From assembly GCA_963809695.1 (NCBI GenBank), contig CAWEKI010000008.1, positions 186,001 through 250,000 on the forward strand: 64,000 nucleotides of DNA, given 5' to 3'. Every line of letters begins with the position of its first letter. Within the stretch, counting starts at the first letter, position 1. The position numbers and the translations under genes were made by a program. Below, in pieces: positions 15,183 through 23,373 of this stretch. This stretch comes from JAGDMJ01 sp963809695. Lineage in GTDB: Bacteria > Bacteroidota > Ignavibacteria > UBA10030 > UBA6906. The notes under the pieces were generated by a model, which was not told the DNA's origin, did not search any database, and saw only the letters and a program-made list of their open reading frames with translations.

Positions 15183-15227
15183 TGAATGCATCCACACACA
15201 ACCCGTACATAAGTTCCGGTCCCGACT

Positions 15228-16814
15228 GTGACACGATCTCGCCCAGGCCGAAGGTTGGTCTTCATCCTCGTCATCATCGTGCTTCTTCCTGCTCTGTTCT
15301 ATTCGGCGTATGAGATCAGTACGCTCAGCCTGAACGAGCGGGTGATGGCTGGCCTTTATGCAAGGCAGCTTGACTTCATTCTGTTCTCAATGAATCAACA
15401 CGTCTGGGACATGGCCAACATTCATGCCAGCAGCATCAACGGACTCTTTGAGGAGCCGGTCGGCTCTGAGCAGTTCAGGTCAGCGCTCCAGCGGTTCCAG
15501 CAGCGCAACCCCGTGATCGATGCCATTGTGGTGACCGATACGCTCGGACACGGCCTGACCATCTTCAGCCGCGGCGCGTCCGATGTCTTGCGCTCACGCA
15601 TTGAGGAAGTTCTCCGCCGGAACAGCGAAGTCATTGACCGCTTGAATCGCTACAAGCAGCCGGAATACCGGCGCATGGAGACCCTTTCGCTGGACGACAC
15701 TGTATCAATAAACGGGATGCTCCTGGTCATCTTTCCTCTGGAAAGCGAACGATTCGGCCCGCGCCTTGGAGGGATGGTGGTGAACGAGCCTGCCTTTATT
15801 CAGCGTCTCCTGGGCCCGCGACTGACAGGAGCCGTCGGGGAGGAATTTTCCGCGGCGGTCTTGAAGGTGCCCCGGGATTCCATCGTGTTCTCGACGGACA
15901 GTATCTCTGCACTAAACCTGAGGCAGCGGCGGAACCTCTGGCTTCTCCCCGGATACTCGTTGGGTATCGCAACCCGCGGCCCCACACTTGAAGAACTGGC
16001 ACGATCCCGCTTTTCCCTGAATTTGGGTCTTATCCTTCTCCTTGATGTCATCCTGATCGCAGGGGCGTGGATGGTCTACCGGAGCGTGCGGAAGGAGATG
16101 GAACTGGTCCGCTTGAAATCGGATTTCATATCCAATGTCTCGCACGAGCTTCGAACCCCGCTCTCACTGATCCGCATGTTTGCCGAAACGCTGGAGATGG
16201 GGAGGGTCGCGACCGAGGAGAAGAGGCATGAGTACTACGGCACGATCGTAGCGGAAACCGAGCGGCTCACCCGCCTGGTGAACAACATCCTGAATTTCTC
16301 CCGGATGGAAGCCGGAAGAAAAGAGTACCACTTCTCATCCGTAGAACTGAATGACGTGGTTACCGATGTGCTGAAGACCTACGGATTTCATTTGCAGAGC
16401 GAGGGATTTACGCCCGGCATTTCCCTGGATGAGAGTCTCCCGCCGGTGAGAGGGGATGCCGGATCAATCTCCGAAGCGGTCATTAATCTCATCGACAATG
16501 CCATCAAGTACAGCGGGGAAAACAACTACCTTGGAATTGCGACAGGCACGACCAACGGCAGCCTCTTCATTGAGGTGGAGGACCATGGTATCGGAATTGC
16601 CAAAGAGCATCAGGAGAAGATCTTTGAAACCTTCTACCGGGTTTCGACCGGATTGGTGCACACCACGCGCGGGACAGGTCTCGGTCTGACTCTGGTGAAA
16701 CACATCATGGAAGCGCACGGGGGTAGCGTGTGCGTTGACAGTGTTCCCGGGAAGGGCAGCCGCTTCCGGCTGTTGTTCCCGATTCGCCAATTTTCCGGAG
16801 AGAACCATGGCTAA
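15228..16814 (+). CDS. Membrane sensor histidine kinase
   Basis: Sensor kinase of 528 residues starting at GTG. A transmembrane segment (LVFILVIIVLLPALFYSAYE) near the N-terminus and another at about residues 265-285 (LILLLDVILIAGAWMVYRSV) flank a periplasmic domain of about 230 residues. The cytoplasmic part has the H box SHELRTP with phospho-acceptor His306, the N box NLIDNAIKYS, G1 DHGIGI and G2 GTGLGLTLVKHI. The gene overlaps the response regulator by eight bases, so the two form a cognate pair. The periplasmic domain matches no sensor fold I recognise. Nearby exported-protein genes with repeated upstream motifs suggest an envelope or carbohydrate signal, as inference. Confidence 0.93.
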   Translation: MTRSRPGRRLVFILVIIVLLPALFYSAYEISTLSLNERVMAGLYARQLDFILFSMNQHVWDMANIHASSINGLFEEPVGSEQFRSALQRFQQRNPVIDAIVVTDTLGHGLTIFSRGASDVLRSRIEEVLRRNSEVIDRLNRYKQPEYRRMETLSLDDTVSINGMLLVIFPLESERFGPRLGGMVVNEPAFIQRLLGPRLTGAVGEEFSAAVLKVPRDSIVFSTDSISALNLRQRRNLWLLPGYSLGIATRGPTLEELARSRFSLNLGLILLLDVILIAGAWMVYRSVRKEMELVRLKSDFISNVSHELRTPLSLIRMFAETLEMGRVATEEKRHEYYGTIVAETERLTRLVNNILNFSRMEAGRKEYHFSSVELNDVVTDVLKTYGFHLQSEGFTPGISLDESLPPVRGDAGSISEAVINLIDNAIKYSGENNYLGIATGTTNGSLFIEVEDHGIGIAKEHQEKIFETFYRVSTGLVHTTRGTGLGLTLVKHIMEAHGGSVCVDSVPGKGSRFRLLFPIRQFSGENHG

Positions 16815-17493
16815 GATCCTCGTCGTAGAAGACGATCCCAAGATGCGGGCAGGCCTCCGCGATAACCTGGAGTTCGAAGGATATGATGTGGAGGCCGTCG
16901 GCGATGGAAAAATCGGATTGGAAAAAGCGCTCCAATCCGAGTATGATCTGGTTTTGCTTGATGTCATGCTCCCACAAATGTCCGGCTTCGATGTGCTGAA
17001 GACGTTGCGGGAGAGGGGCGTCCAGGTTCCTGCCATCATGTTGACCGCGAAAGGGGAAGAGATCGACAAAGTGCTTGGACTCGAGCTGGGGGCCGATGAC
17101 TACGTGACCAAGCCGTTCGGCCTGCGAGAGCTCCTTGCACGCGTGAAGGCGGTCCTCCGGCGGCACGAGCAGAGTGCCGAGAAAGAGAGCGTGGAGCAAG
17201 CCCGGATCGGAAGCTTCGAGGTCGACTTTGCGGCCTACACCGCCACCAAAGGAGGGAAACCCGTCGCGATGACGCCGAAGGAAGTTGAAATCCTGAAATA
17301 CTTCTGGCTGCACAGGAATGAGACAGTGAGCCGTGACAAACTTCTCACGGATGTCTGGGGGTATGATGACTCGGTCAGTACACGCACGGTAGACAACTTC
17401 ATCATGAAGCTTCGCCAGAAAATCGAAAAAGACCCCGCGAACCCGCGCCACATCATCACGATCCACGGCGTCGGCTACAAGATGCTCGTGTGA
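16807..17493 (+). CDS. OmpR/PhoB-family response regulator
   Basis: Two-domain DNA-binding regulator of 228 residues. The receiver domain has the acidic pair in VEDDPKMRAG, phospho-acceptor Asp52 in LLDVMLP, conserved Thr in MLTAKG and Lys in VTKPFGLRE. The C-terminal winged helix contains MTPKEVEILKYF, VSRDKLLTDVWGYD and RTVDNFIMKLRQKIE, typical of OmpR-class recognition helices. The ATG at 16807 is supported by the GAGAG just upstream and by family length. Such regulators bind direct repeats of about 10-11 bp, and a 10-bp-phased repeat starts in its own stop codon at 17491. Confidence 0.95.
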   Translation: MAKILVVEDDPKMRAGLRDNLEFEGYDVEAVGDGKIGLEKALQSEYDLVLLDVMLPQMSGFDVLKTLRERGVQVPAIMLTAKGEEIDKVLGLELGADDYVTKPFGLRELLARVKAVLRRHEQSAEKESVEQARIGSFEVDFAAYTATKGGKPVAMTPKEVEILKYFWLHRNETVSRDKLLTDVWGYDDSVSTRTVDNFIMKLRQKIEKDPANPRHIITIHGVGYKMLV

Positions 17494-17520
17494 CAACCTT
17501 TTACAACTCTTGACGCCAAA
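17491..17520 (+). promoter_or_regulatory. Three phased decamers, putative response-regulator operator (copy 1)
   Basis: TGACAACCTT, TTACAACTCT and TGACGCCAAA stand in exact 10-base phase, giving TGAC-N6-TTAC-N6-TGAC. The third overlaps a -35-like TTGACG at 17510-17515, with TAATTC 19 bases on. The same arrangement recurs at 18052. Regulator binding is inference from the adjacent OmpR-type gene. Confidence 0.5.
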
Positions 17521-17607
17521 AAAACATCTTTTCGTAATTCAGGTCGTACCTTGTGCATGAGCCAATTACAGAGGCTCAGGATACTCACCTGATGAACGGA
17601 GGATGTC

Positions 17608-18054
17608 ATGAAAGTCGGAACGCTGGTTGCCGCTGCCTCGATGATGCTTGCACTGAATGCCGGGAAGCCCGACGCATACGCCGGAGATCTCGGTAATGCC
17701 ACCCAGGCCATCGCGACGATGAGCCATGTTCGGCTCGAGAATGCCAAGAAGTCCTACCTCGAATGCCTGGAATCTTCCAACGAAGGCGTGGTGCAGTCCG
17801 CGCTCGGGATTGTCCTCCAATGGCGGCTGCTGAACCCGCAGGAAGATCTTTCGCGGCTCGAGCGGAAAATCAATGATCTGGCGCTCAACGGCGGTTCTCC
17901 CGCTATCCGGTTCAAGGCATCCATGGCGAGCCTTGTCATGGAAAATCCGAAGATTGCCAATGTCGACGCGGCGGCGTGCGACGATTGCGGACAGCTCTTT
18001 GATGCCGTCACGGTGGCGGTTCGCCAGATGGTGATCGGGCAGAAGGTTCATTGA
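17608..18054 (+). CDS. Small exported helical protein, unknown function
   Basis: Protein of 148 residues with a signal peptide (MKVGTLVAAASMMLALNAGK..AYAG). The mature part is mostly helical with a HEAT-like rhythm (RLENAKKSYLECLESSNEGV, then SALGIVLQWRLLNPQEDL) and one CDDC motif near the C-terminus that could form a disulfide or bind metal. ACGGAGGATG precedes the ATG. I do not recognise the family. It is the first gene after the two-component system and has the phased repeat about 90 bases upstream, so it is probably regulated by it. Confidence 0.7.
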   Translation: MKVGTLVAAASMMLALNAGKPDAYAGDLGNATQAIATMSHVRLENAKKSYLECLESSNEGVVQSALGIVLQWRLLNPQEDLSRLERKINDLALNGGSPAIRFKASMASLVMENPKIANVDAAACDDCGQLFDAVTVAVRQMVIGQKVH

Positions 18055-18087
18055 CGAAATTTTACAATTCGTGACATGGTGTTGACA
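18052..18087 (+). promoter_or_regulatory. Phased decamer repeat, putative response-regulator operator (copy 2)
   Basis: TGAC at 18052, TTAC at 18062 and TGAC at 18072 reproduce the spacing of the copy at 17491; over the 24-base core 18 positions are identical (shared TTTTACAA). A fourth TTGACA follows at 18082-18087 and could be the -35 element, with TATCTT 20 bases downstream. It begins in the stop codon of the preceding gene. Confidence 0.5.
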
Positions 18088-18137
18088 TATGTGCGGCTGA
18101 GATGTCCTATCTTGTAACAATAGCATTTGAGACTGCA

Positions 18138-19217
18138 ATGAGACCTCATACTGACCGACTGAAACGCGCATCGTTGCTGGGACTGATGCTGCTAGTGTCT
18201 GTCGTTGCATCCTGGGCTCAGGCCGATTGGCATCGGATCTCTGACCTCAGTGGCACGTGGAAATTTGAACTGGGGGATGATCTCCGAAGGGCTGAGCCCA
18301 AGTTTGATGACAGCAAATGGGAGCCGATCACTGTCCCGGGCCGGTGGGAAGACCAAGGATATCCCGGCTACGACGGGTACGCGTGGTACCGGAAGCATTT
18401 CACAATTCAGAAGGACGATGTAAACAAAGGTCTCTTCTTGCGCCTCGGGGCTGTCGATGATGTGGATGAGGTCTATATCAACGGGCATCTCGTCGGATTC
18501 TATGGAACCTTTCCTCCGAATTTCAACACTGCCTACGGAGTTCACCGCACGTACCGTGTCCTTACACGTTATTTGAATCCCGGGGGGGACAATGTCATAG
18601 CCGTCCGCGTCTATGACGATCAGTTGGAGGGAGGGATCGTTCGAGGCGAAGTAGGACTGTATGAAGACCGGAACGCGCTTTGGGCCGAATACTCCCTTGA
18701 GGGTACCTGGAAGTTCACGACTGGCGATGATATGAACTGGAAAGATGCCGGTTTCGACGACCATGCCTGGAAAAACGTCGTCGTTCCAGCGTACTGGGAG
18801 ACGCAGGGATTCAAAGGATATGACGGGTTTGGCTGGTACAGATTCAGGTTCCGCGTTCCGGAGAGTCTCGTCTCGGAGCGGTTGATCCTTCTGATGGGAA
18901 AAATCGATGACTATGACGAGGTCTATCTGAACGGAGAACGCGTGGGGCGCACAGGCTCCATGCCCGAGACACCGGGAGAATGGCGCAACGACCAGAGATC
19001 CTACGCACAGCTCAGGGCGTATACTCTGGCTCCGGGTGTCGTCCGGCCCGATCAGGATAATGTTCTCGCCGTCCGCGTCTTTGATGGATTTATGCAGGGG
19101 GGCATCTACGACGGCCCCGTCGGGTTCGTTCAGCGTTCGCACTACGTCCAATGGAGGAATTCCCAGAGGGACGACCGTGGAGCCGTGGAGCGCTTCCTGG
19201 ATATGTTTCTCAAGTGA
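18138..19217 (+). CDS. Exported protein with two tandem GH2-like sugar-binding modules
   Basis: Protein of 359 residues with a signal peptide ending near VASWAQA. It contains two related jelly-roll modules of about 150 residues. Each opens with LSGTWKFELGDD or LEGTWKFTTGDD and runs through W...VPGRWEDQGYPGYDGYAWYR or VVVPAYWETQGFKGYDGFGWYR to DEVYINGHLVG or DEVYLNGERVG and NVIAVRVYD or NVLAVRVFD. This is the N-terminal sugar-binding fold of glycoside hydrolase family 2, but no catalytic barrel follows. It may bind polysaccharide in the envelope. I take 18138 rather than the in-frame start at 18102 because it gives a normal signal peptide and leaves room for the promoter. Confidence 0.82.
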   Translation: MRPHTDRLKRASLLGLMLLVSVVASWAQADWHRISDLSGTWKFELGDDLRRAEPKFDDSKWEPITVPGRWEDQGYPGYDGYAWYRKHFTIQKDDVNKGLFLRLGAVDDVDEVYINGHLVGFYGTFPPNFNTAYGVHRTYRVLTRYLNPGGDNVIAVRVYDDQLEGGIVRGEVGLYEDRNALWAEYSLEGTWKFTTGDDMNWKDAGFDDHAWKNVVVPAYWETQGFKGYDGFGWYRFRFRVPESLVSERLILLMGKIDDYDEVYLNGERVGRTGSMPETPGEWRNDQRSYAQLRAYTLAPGVVRPDQDNVLAVRVFDGFMQGGIYDGPVGFVQRSHYVQWRNSQRDDRGAVERFLDMFLK

Positions 19218-19256
19218 ATCCTTTTCTCTTTCCTTCCGTATAATAGTTGATTGCCC

Positions 19257-19280
19257 GGGGCGTTCCCTAACGCCTTTTTT
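19257..19280 (+). terminator. Rho-independent terminator
   Basis: GGCGTT at 19259-19264, loop CCCT, AACGCC at 19269-19274, then six T residues. It follows the tandem sugar-binding protein gene and separates it from the M13 peptidase. Confidence 0.85.
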
Positions 19281-19359
19281 CCCAGGTAGGACGCCTTACC
19301 GCACCTCCTGGGTCTGGACAAGCCATTGACTATTTCTTCATATCTACATGGAGTTACAC

Positions 19360-21417
19360 ATGACAAGCCGACACACGCCACGTTTCTGGCGTCTTTGCTT
19401 GGTAATGGCTTTTGTTCTGTTTACCGCATACGCCCAACAGCCAGCCTCGACTGAGACGCACCACGGTCTTGACCCCGCAAATCTGGATAGGTCCGTGAAA
19501 CCTTCACAGGATTTTTTCGAGTATTCCGATGGAGGATGGCTGTCGCGCAACCCGGTCCCGCCGGAATACAGCCGCTACGGGAGTTTTGAGGAACTCACAG
19601 AAAAGAACTACCGCGATCTGCACGAGATACTCGAGGGGGCGGCCGCTAATACGGTGGCAGAGAAAGGGAGCAACGCGCAAAAAGTGGGAGACTTCTTTGC
19701 AAGCGCAATGGATTCCGCACAGGTCGAGCAGCAGGGTGTTGCGCCGCTCGCAGGCAATTTCGAACGCATCGCTGCCCTCATGAGTCCTTCGGACCTGCCA
19801 CGCCTCCTCGCCTACAGGCACATCCACGGCATTCCTGGGCTGTTCAGTTTCTTTGTCAATCAGGACGCGAAAGCGAGCACGAATGTGATCGCGCAGCTGT
19901 ATCAAGGCGGGCTCGGGTTGCCGGACAGAGACTACTACACGAAGGAGGATGATCGTTCCAAGAAGATCCGGGAAGAGTACGTGGGCCATGTCGCGAACAT
20001 GTTCACCCTCCTTGGCGACGATGCCTCGACATCGGCAGCGCAAGCGAAGACGGTGATGGATATGGAAACGGAGCTTGCGAAAGCATCGATGACAAGGGTG
20101 GAACGCCGGGATCCGAATGCCACGTATCACAAGATGAGTGTTGCCGAACTGTCGGCGCTGACCCCGGCATTTTCCTGGGAACAGTACTTCGAGGAGCTCG
20201 GCCTTCCCGGCCCCGGCTCGATCAATGTCGGGCAGCCGGAATTCTTCAAAGTAGTGAACCGTCTCGTCACCGAAAGGCCCGTGGCTGATTGGAAGACGTA
20301 TCTGCGCTGGCACCTCATCCGCACGACGGCGCCACAACTGAGCTCGGCATTTGTAAATGAGTCGTTCCGTTTCAACGGAACCGTCATGACGGGAGCGAAA
20401 GAGCTCCGCCCGCGTTGGAAGCGCGCTCTGGACGACGTGAACAACGGGCTGGGAGAAGCGCTGGGCATACTGTACGTGAAGAAGTATTTCAGCCCCCAGG
20501 CGAAGGCCCGTGCACTGGAGATGGTCAACAACCTCCGTGCGGCATTCCGCGAGCGGATTGCAAGCCGAGAGTGGATGAGCGAAGGAACCCGCGTGAAGGC
20601 TCTCGCCAAACTTGATGCCTTCAACGTCAAGATCGGGTATCCGGAGAAATGGCGCAGCTATGCCGGCCTCGACGTAGACCGTGGTCCGTACATCCTGAAC
20701 GTGATGCGGGCTGATTCTTTTGAGTTCAAGCGCGAGCTCGGAAAGATCGGCAAACCGGTGGACCGTACTGAATGGGGGATGACTCCGCCCACTGTGAATG
20801 CTTACTATAACCCGTTCATGAACGAAATTGTGTTTCCCGCCGGAATCTTGCAGCCTCCGTTCTTTGACCCGGATGCCGATGACGCCGTCAACTACGGCGG
20901 GATGGGTGCGGTGATCGGACACGAGATGACGCACGGATTTGACGACCAGGGGAGCCAGTTTGATGCGAAGGGAAACCTCACCGACTGGTGGCAGCCGCAG
21001 GATAAGATCTCCTTCAAAGCCCGGACAGCGCTTGTCGAAAGGCAGTACGACGAGTTCGTGGCAATCGACACGTTGCACGTCAACGGGAAACTCACACTTG
21101 GGGAGAACATCGCCGATCTCGGCGGCCTCACCATTGCCTACGCGGCCTTAAGGAAATCAATGGAAGGCAAACCCGCGCCTCCGACGATTGAGGGCTTTAC
21201 GCCCGAACAAAGGTTTTTCCTGGCATGGTCGCAGATGTGGAGGGCCAACTACCGGCCCGAGGAGCTCCGAAGAAGACTGATTTTGGATGTCCATTCTCCA
21301 AGCAAATTCCGAGTTATCGGGCCTGTTGTCAACATGCCGGAGTTCTACCAGGCTTTCCCTGTGAATAGTGGCGAGCCCATGTTCAGGGCCGAAAAGGAGA
21401 GAGCGAGGATCTGGTAG
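19360..21417 (+). CDS. M13 family zinc metallopeptidase (neprilysin-like)
   Basis: Exported peptidase of 685 residues that cleaves oligopeptides in the envelope. The zinc site is intact: GHEMTH with His521, Glu522 and His525, and the third ligand Glu582 in GENIADLGGL. NAYYNPFMNEIVFPAGILQP precedes the zinc motif, and the C-terminus has the conserved W/R region (QMWRANYRPEELRRRL..DVHSPSKFRV). The ATG at 19360 is used because GGAG lies six bases upstream; an ATG at 19348 overlaps that SD. A signal peptide ends near FTAYAQQ. A strong terminator follows. Confidence 0.95.
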   Translation: MTSRHTPRFWRLCLVMAFVLFTAYAQQPASTETHHGLDPANLDRSVKPSQDFFEYSDGGWLSRNPVPPEYSRYGSFEELTEKNYRDLHEILEGAAANTVAEKGSNAQKVGDFFASAMDSAQVEQQGVAPLAGNFERIAALMSPSDLPRLLAYRHIHGIPGLFSFFVNQDAKASTNVIAQLYQGGLGLPDRDYYTKEDDRSKKIREEYVGHVANMFTLLGDDASTSAAQAKTVMDMETELAKASMTRVERRDPNATYHKMSVAELSALTPAFSWEQYFEELGLPGPGSINVGQPEFFKVVNRLVTERPVADWKTYLRWHLIRTTAPQLSSAFVNESFRFNGTVMTGAKELRPRWKRALDDVNNGLGEALGILYVKKYFSPQAKARALEMVNNLRAAFRERIASREWMSEGTRVKALAKLDAFNVKIGYPEKWRSYAGLDVDRGPYILNVMRADSFEFKRELGKIGKPVDRTEWGMTPPTVNAYYNPFMNEIVFPAGILQPPFFDPDADDAVNYGGMGAVIGHEMTHGFDDQGSQFDAKGNLTDWWQPQDKISFKARTALVERQYDEFVAIDTLHVNGKLTLGENIADLGGLTIAYAALRKSMEGKPAPPTIEGFTPEQRFFLAWSQMWRANYRPEELRRRLILDVHSPSKFRVIGPVVNMPEFYQAFPVNSGEPMFRAEKERARIW

Positions 21418-21438
21418 CTAATGTGCCGGTCAAGAAGA

Positions 21439-21472
21439 AGCCTCGGAGCGAAAAGCGCCGGGGCTTTTTTTT
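21439..21472 (+). terminator. Rho-independent terminator after the M13 peptidase
   Basis: AGCCTCGGAGC at 21439-21449 pairs with GCGCCGGGGCT at 21455-21465 (one T-G pair, one mismatch), followed by eight T residues at 21465-21472. Confidence 0.85.
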
Positions 21473-21564
21473 GCATGGGAATTGGTCAAAAAAAGGTCCG
21501 GCGGCAGGTGCGCTGGATTTTTTTTTCTCCTCAAGCAACTATTTCTTTTGGTTTCCGTAGATTA

Positions 21565-21577
21565 TGACTAGGAGTCA
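21565..21577 (+). promoter_or_regulatory. Distal TetR operator, TGACT-N3-AGTCA
   Basis: Perfect inverted repeat TGACT AGG AGTCA about 50 bases upstream of the -35 box. The same arms recur at 21656. Assignment to the adjacent TetR gene is inference from position and symmetry. Confidence 0.6.
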
Positions 21578-21613
21578 GTCAATGGGTCACCACAAAGTTA
21601 TTCTGTTAGCGTA

Positions 21614-21642
21614 TTGACAAATACAACAATTTATACTATATT
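21614..21642 (+). promoter_or_regulatory. Promoter of the tetR-RND operon
   Basis: TTGACA at 21614-21619, a 17-base AT-rich spacer and TATATT at 21637-21642: a near-perfect housekeeping promoter lying between two identical operator palindromes. Confidence 0.75.
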
Positions 21643-21655
21643 GTCATATATTTTC

Positions 21656-21668
21656 TGACTGACAGTCA
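21656..21668 (+). promoter_or_regulatory. Proximal TetR operator, TGACT-N3-AGTCA
   Basis: TGACT GAC AGTCA just downstream of the expected transcription start and before the AAGGAG ribosome binding site at 21675-21680. Bound repressor here would block initiation or early elongation. Confidence 0.65.
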
Positions 21669-21684
21669 TATAATAAGGAGTTCA

Positions 21685-22404
21685 ATGGGAATCAAAGAGA
21701 GAAAAGAACGGGAGAAAGAGGCCAGGAGAGAAGAAATTGTCATCGCGGCCGAGAAGATATTCTTCGACAAAGGGCTCTCCCAGGCCACGATGGACGAGAT
21801 TGCAGAAGCTGCGGAGCTGAGCAAAGGGACGCTCTACTTGTACTACAAGAGCAAGGAAGATCTCTATCTCGCAGTGGCTATGAAAGGAAGCGAGATCTTA
21901 TACCAGCTGTTTGACAAAGCCCTGAGTTCGGGAGAGCCCACAATCAAGCTCGTCGCCGATCTTGGAGAAGCGTACTTCGAATACTTTAATACATACCGCA
22001 AGTACTTCAGGATGTACTATTTCTTTGAGAATCCCCAGGTGCAATCGCAGGTCTCTCCCGAGATGATGGACATCTGCGTACGTTCCGACAAGAAGATCTG
22101 GGACCTCGTGGTCGGTTTGATCCAGCGAGGCATCGATGAAGGCCTTTTCAGGGGGGACCTCGATCCCCTGGAGGCAGCCGTCATGCTCTGGTCCAACTCG
22201 AACGGAATGATGAGGATCATGGACAGGCAGGAAAAATACTGGAGGGAGCAGATGGGGCTTGACCTCGAGAAGATGCTGAGGAAGTCAAACCAGATGTTGG
22301 TGCAGGCCATGATGACCGAAGAGGCGAAGAAGCAGAATCCCTCCATCATGATCTTTCCCGCACAGACGTTCGAAACGAAAGCAGCCGATCACGGTTCACG
22401 ATGA
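21685..22404 (+). CDS. TetR/AcrR family transcriptional regulator
   Basis: Repressor of 239 residues with the N-terminal TetR helix-turn-helix (RREEIVIAAEKIFFDKGLSQ, then ATMDEIAEAAELSKGTLYLYY). The C-terminal ligand domain is mostly helical. AAGGAG precedes the ATG. Its own promoter carries two matching palindromes, and it heads an operon with a TolC-adaptor-pump set, so autoregulated efflux induced by a small hydrophobic compound is likely. The stop overlaps the next start by four bases. Confidence 0.93.
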   Translation: MGIKERKEREKEARREEIVIAAEKIFFDKGLSQATMDEIAEAAELSKGTLYLYYKSKEDLYLAVAMKGSEILYQLFDKALSSGEPTIKLVADLGEAYFEYFNTYRKYFRMYYFFENPQVQSQVSPEMMDICVRSDKKIWDLVVGLIQRGIDEGLFRGDLDPLEAAVMLWSNSNGMMRIMDRQEKYWREQMGLDLEKMLRKSNQMLVQAMMTEEAKKQNPSIMIFPAQTFETKAADHGSR

Positions 22405-23360
22405 GCACTCATTTGGTTGTGGGCGCGACAGGCGGTATTGGGCGTGCGGTAGTAATGGCGCTTTTGAAGCGCGGTGAATCCGTGCGTGCCCTGGTGCGCA
22501 ACCGTGACAAAGCTGAGAGGTATTTTGAAGCCCTTGGGTCCGTGGAAATTCTTGAAGGGGATGCTGCTTCGGCCGATGACGTTCAGCGCGCCGTGACAGG
22601 TGCCGCCAGTTTGTTCTACTGCGTCAATATTCCATACCCCCGCTGGAAACACGATGCCCGGAATCTCCTCGCGGTTGCCATCGATGCAGCTGCCAACGCA
22701 GGAGCGGCGTTGATCTTCCCGGGGAATGTCTACGTGTTTGGCCATGCCCGGACGAAGCTCGTCGGCGAAGATCATCCCCAGGCAGCACACACGCAGAAGG
22801 GTCGCATTCGCATTGACATGGAGCAGATGTTGAAAGATGCCGCGCGCACGCGGGGACTATCCTATGTTGTCGTTCGGTTCCCGGATTTCTATGGCCCGTA
22901 TGTCGTCAATGGTTTCTCGGAACGACTCCTCCAACATGCATTGGCGGGGAAACCGCTTCGCTGGATAGGCGATCTTGATGCTCCCTATGAGGCGATTTAC
23001 ATCGACGATGCGGGAGAGGCTCTGGTGACAGCAGCATTGTCTCCTCAGGCTCGTGGCTATACGTTACACGTTCCGGGAGGGGGTATCACGACTGCACATG
23101 AGCTTCTGGGAGCGATCGCGCGGGAAGCCGGCCAAGGATCCCGGATCACTACAGTCAGTGCACCGGGCATCTTTTGGCTGGCGGGTCTCTTTTCCCCTCT
23201 GATCCGTGAAGTGAAGGAAATGCTGTATCTGAAGAAAGAGCGTTTCATCTTGAGCGGCGCATCCTACGCGGCAACCTTTGGCCCCTATCCCGTCACGCCG
23301 TATCCGGAAGGTGTCAGGAAGTCGCTTCAATGGGCGCGGGAATTCTACAAAGAATCATAA
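22401..23360 (+). CDS. NmrA/epimerase-like NAD(P)-binding protein
   Basis: Atypical short-chain dehydrogenase of 319 residues. The Rossmann motif GATGGIGRAVVMALLKRG lies at the N-terminus, and VRALVRNRDKAERYFEALGS fits the NADP specificity loop. The catalytic YxxxK is not obvious; GNVYVFG and RFPDFYGPYV follow the extended-SDR pattern. It sits inside the TetR-efflux operon, coupled to tetR by an ATGA overlap, so it may modify or sense the compound exported by the pump. That role is inference. Confidence 0.82.
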   Translation: MSTHLVVGATGGIGRAVVMALLKRGESVRALVRNRDKAERYFEALGSVEILEGDAASADDVQRAVTGAASLFYCVNIPYPRWKHDARNLLAVAIDAAANAGAALIFPGNVYVFGHARTKLVGEDHPQAAHTQKGRIRIDMEQMLKDAARTRGLSYVVVRFPDFYGPYVVNGFSERLLQHALAGKPLRWIGDLDAPYEAIYIDDAGEALVTAALSPQARGYTLHVPGGGITTAHELLGAIAREAGQGSRITTVSAPGIFWLAGLFSPLIREVKEMLYLKKERFILSGASYAATFGPYPVTPYPEGVRKSLQWAREFYKES

Positions 23361-23373
23361 CGAAGTGAGAGCC

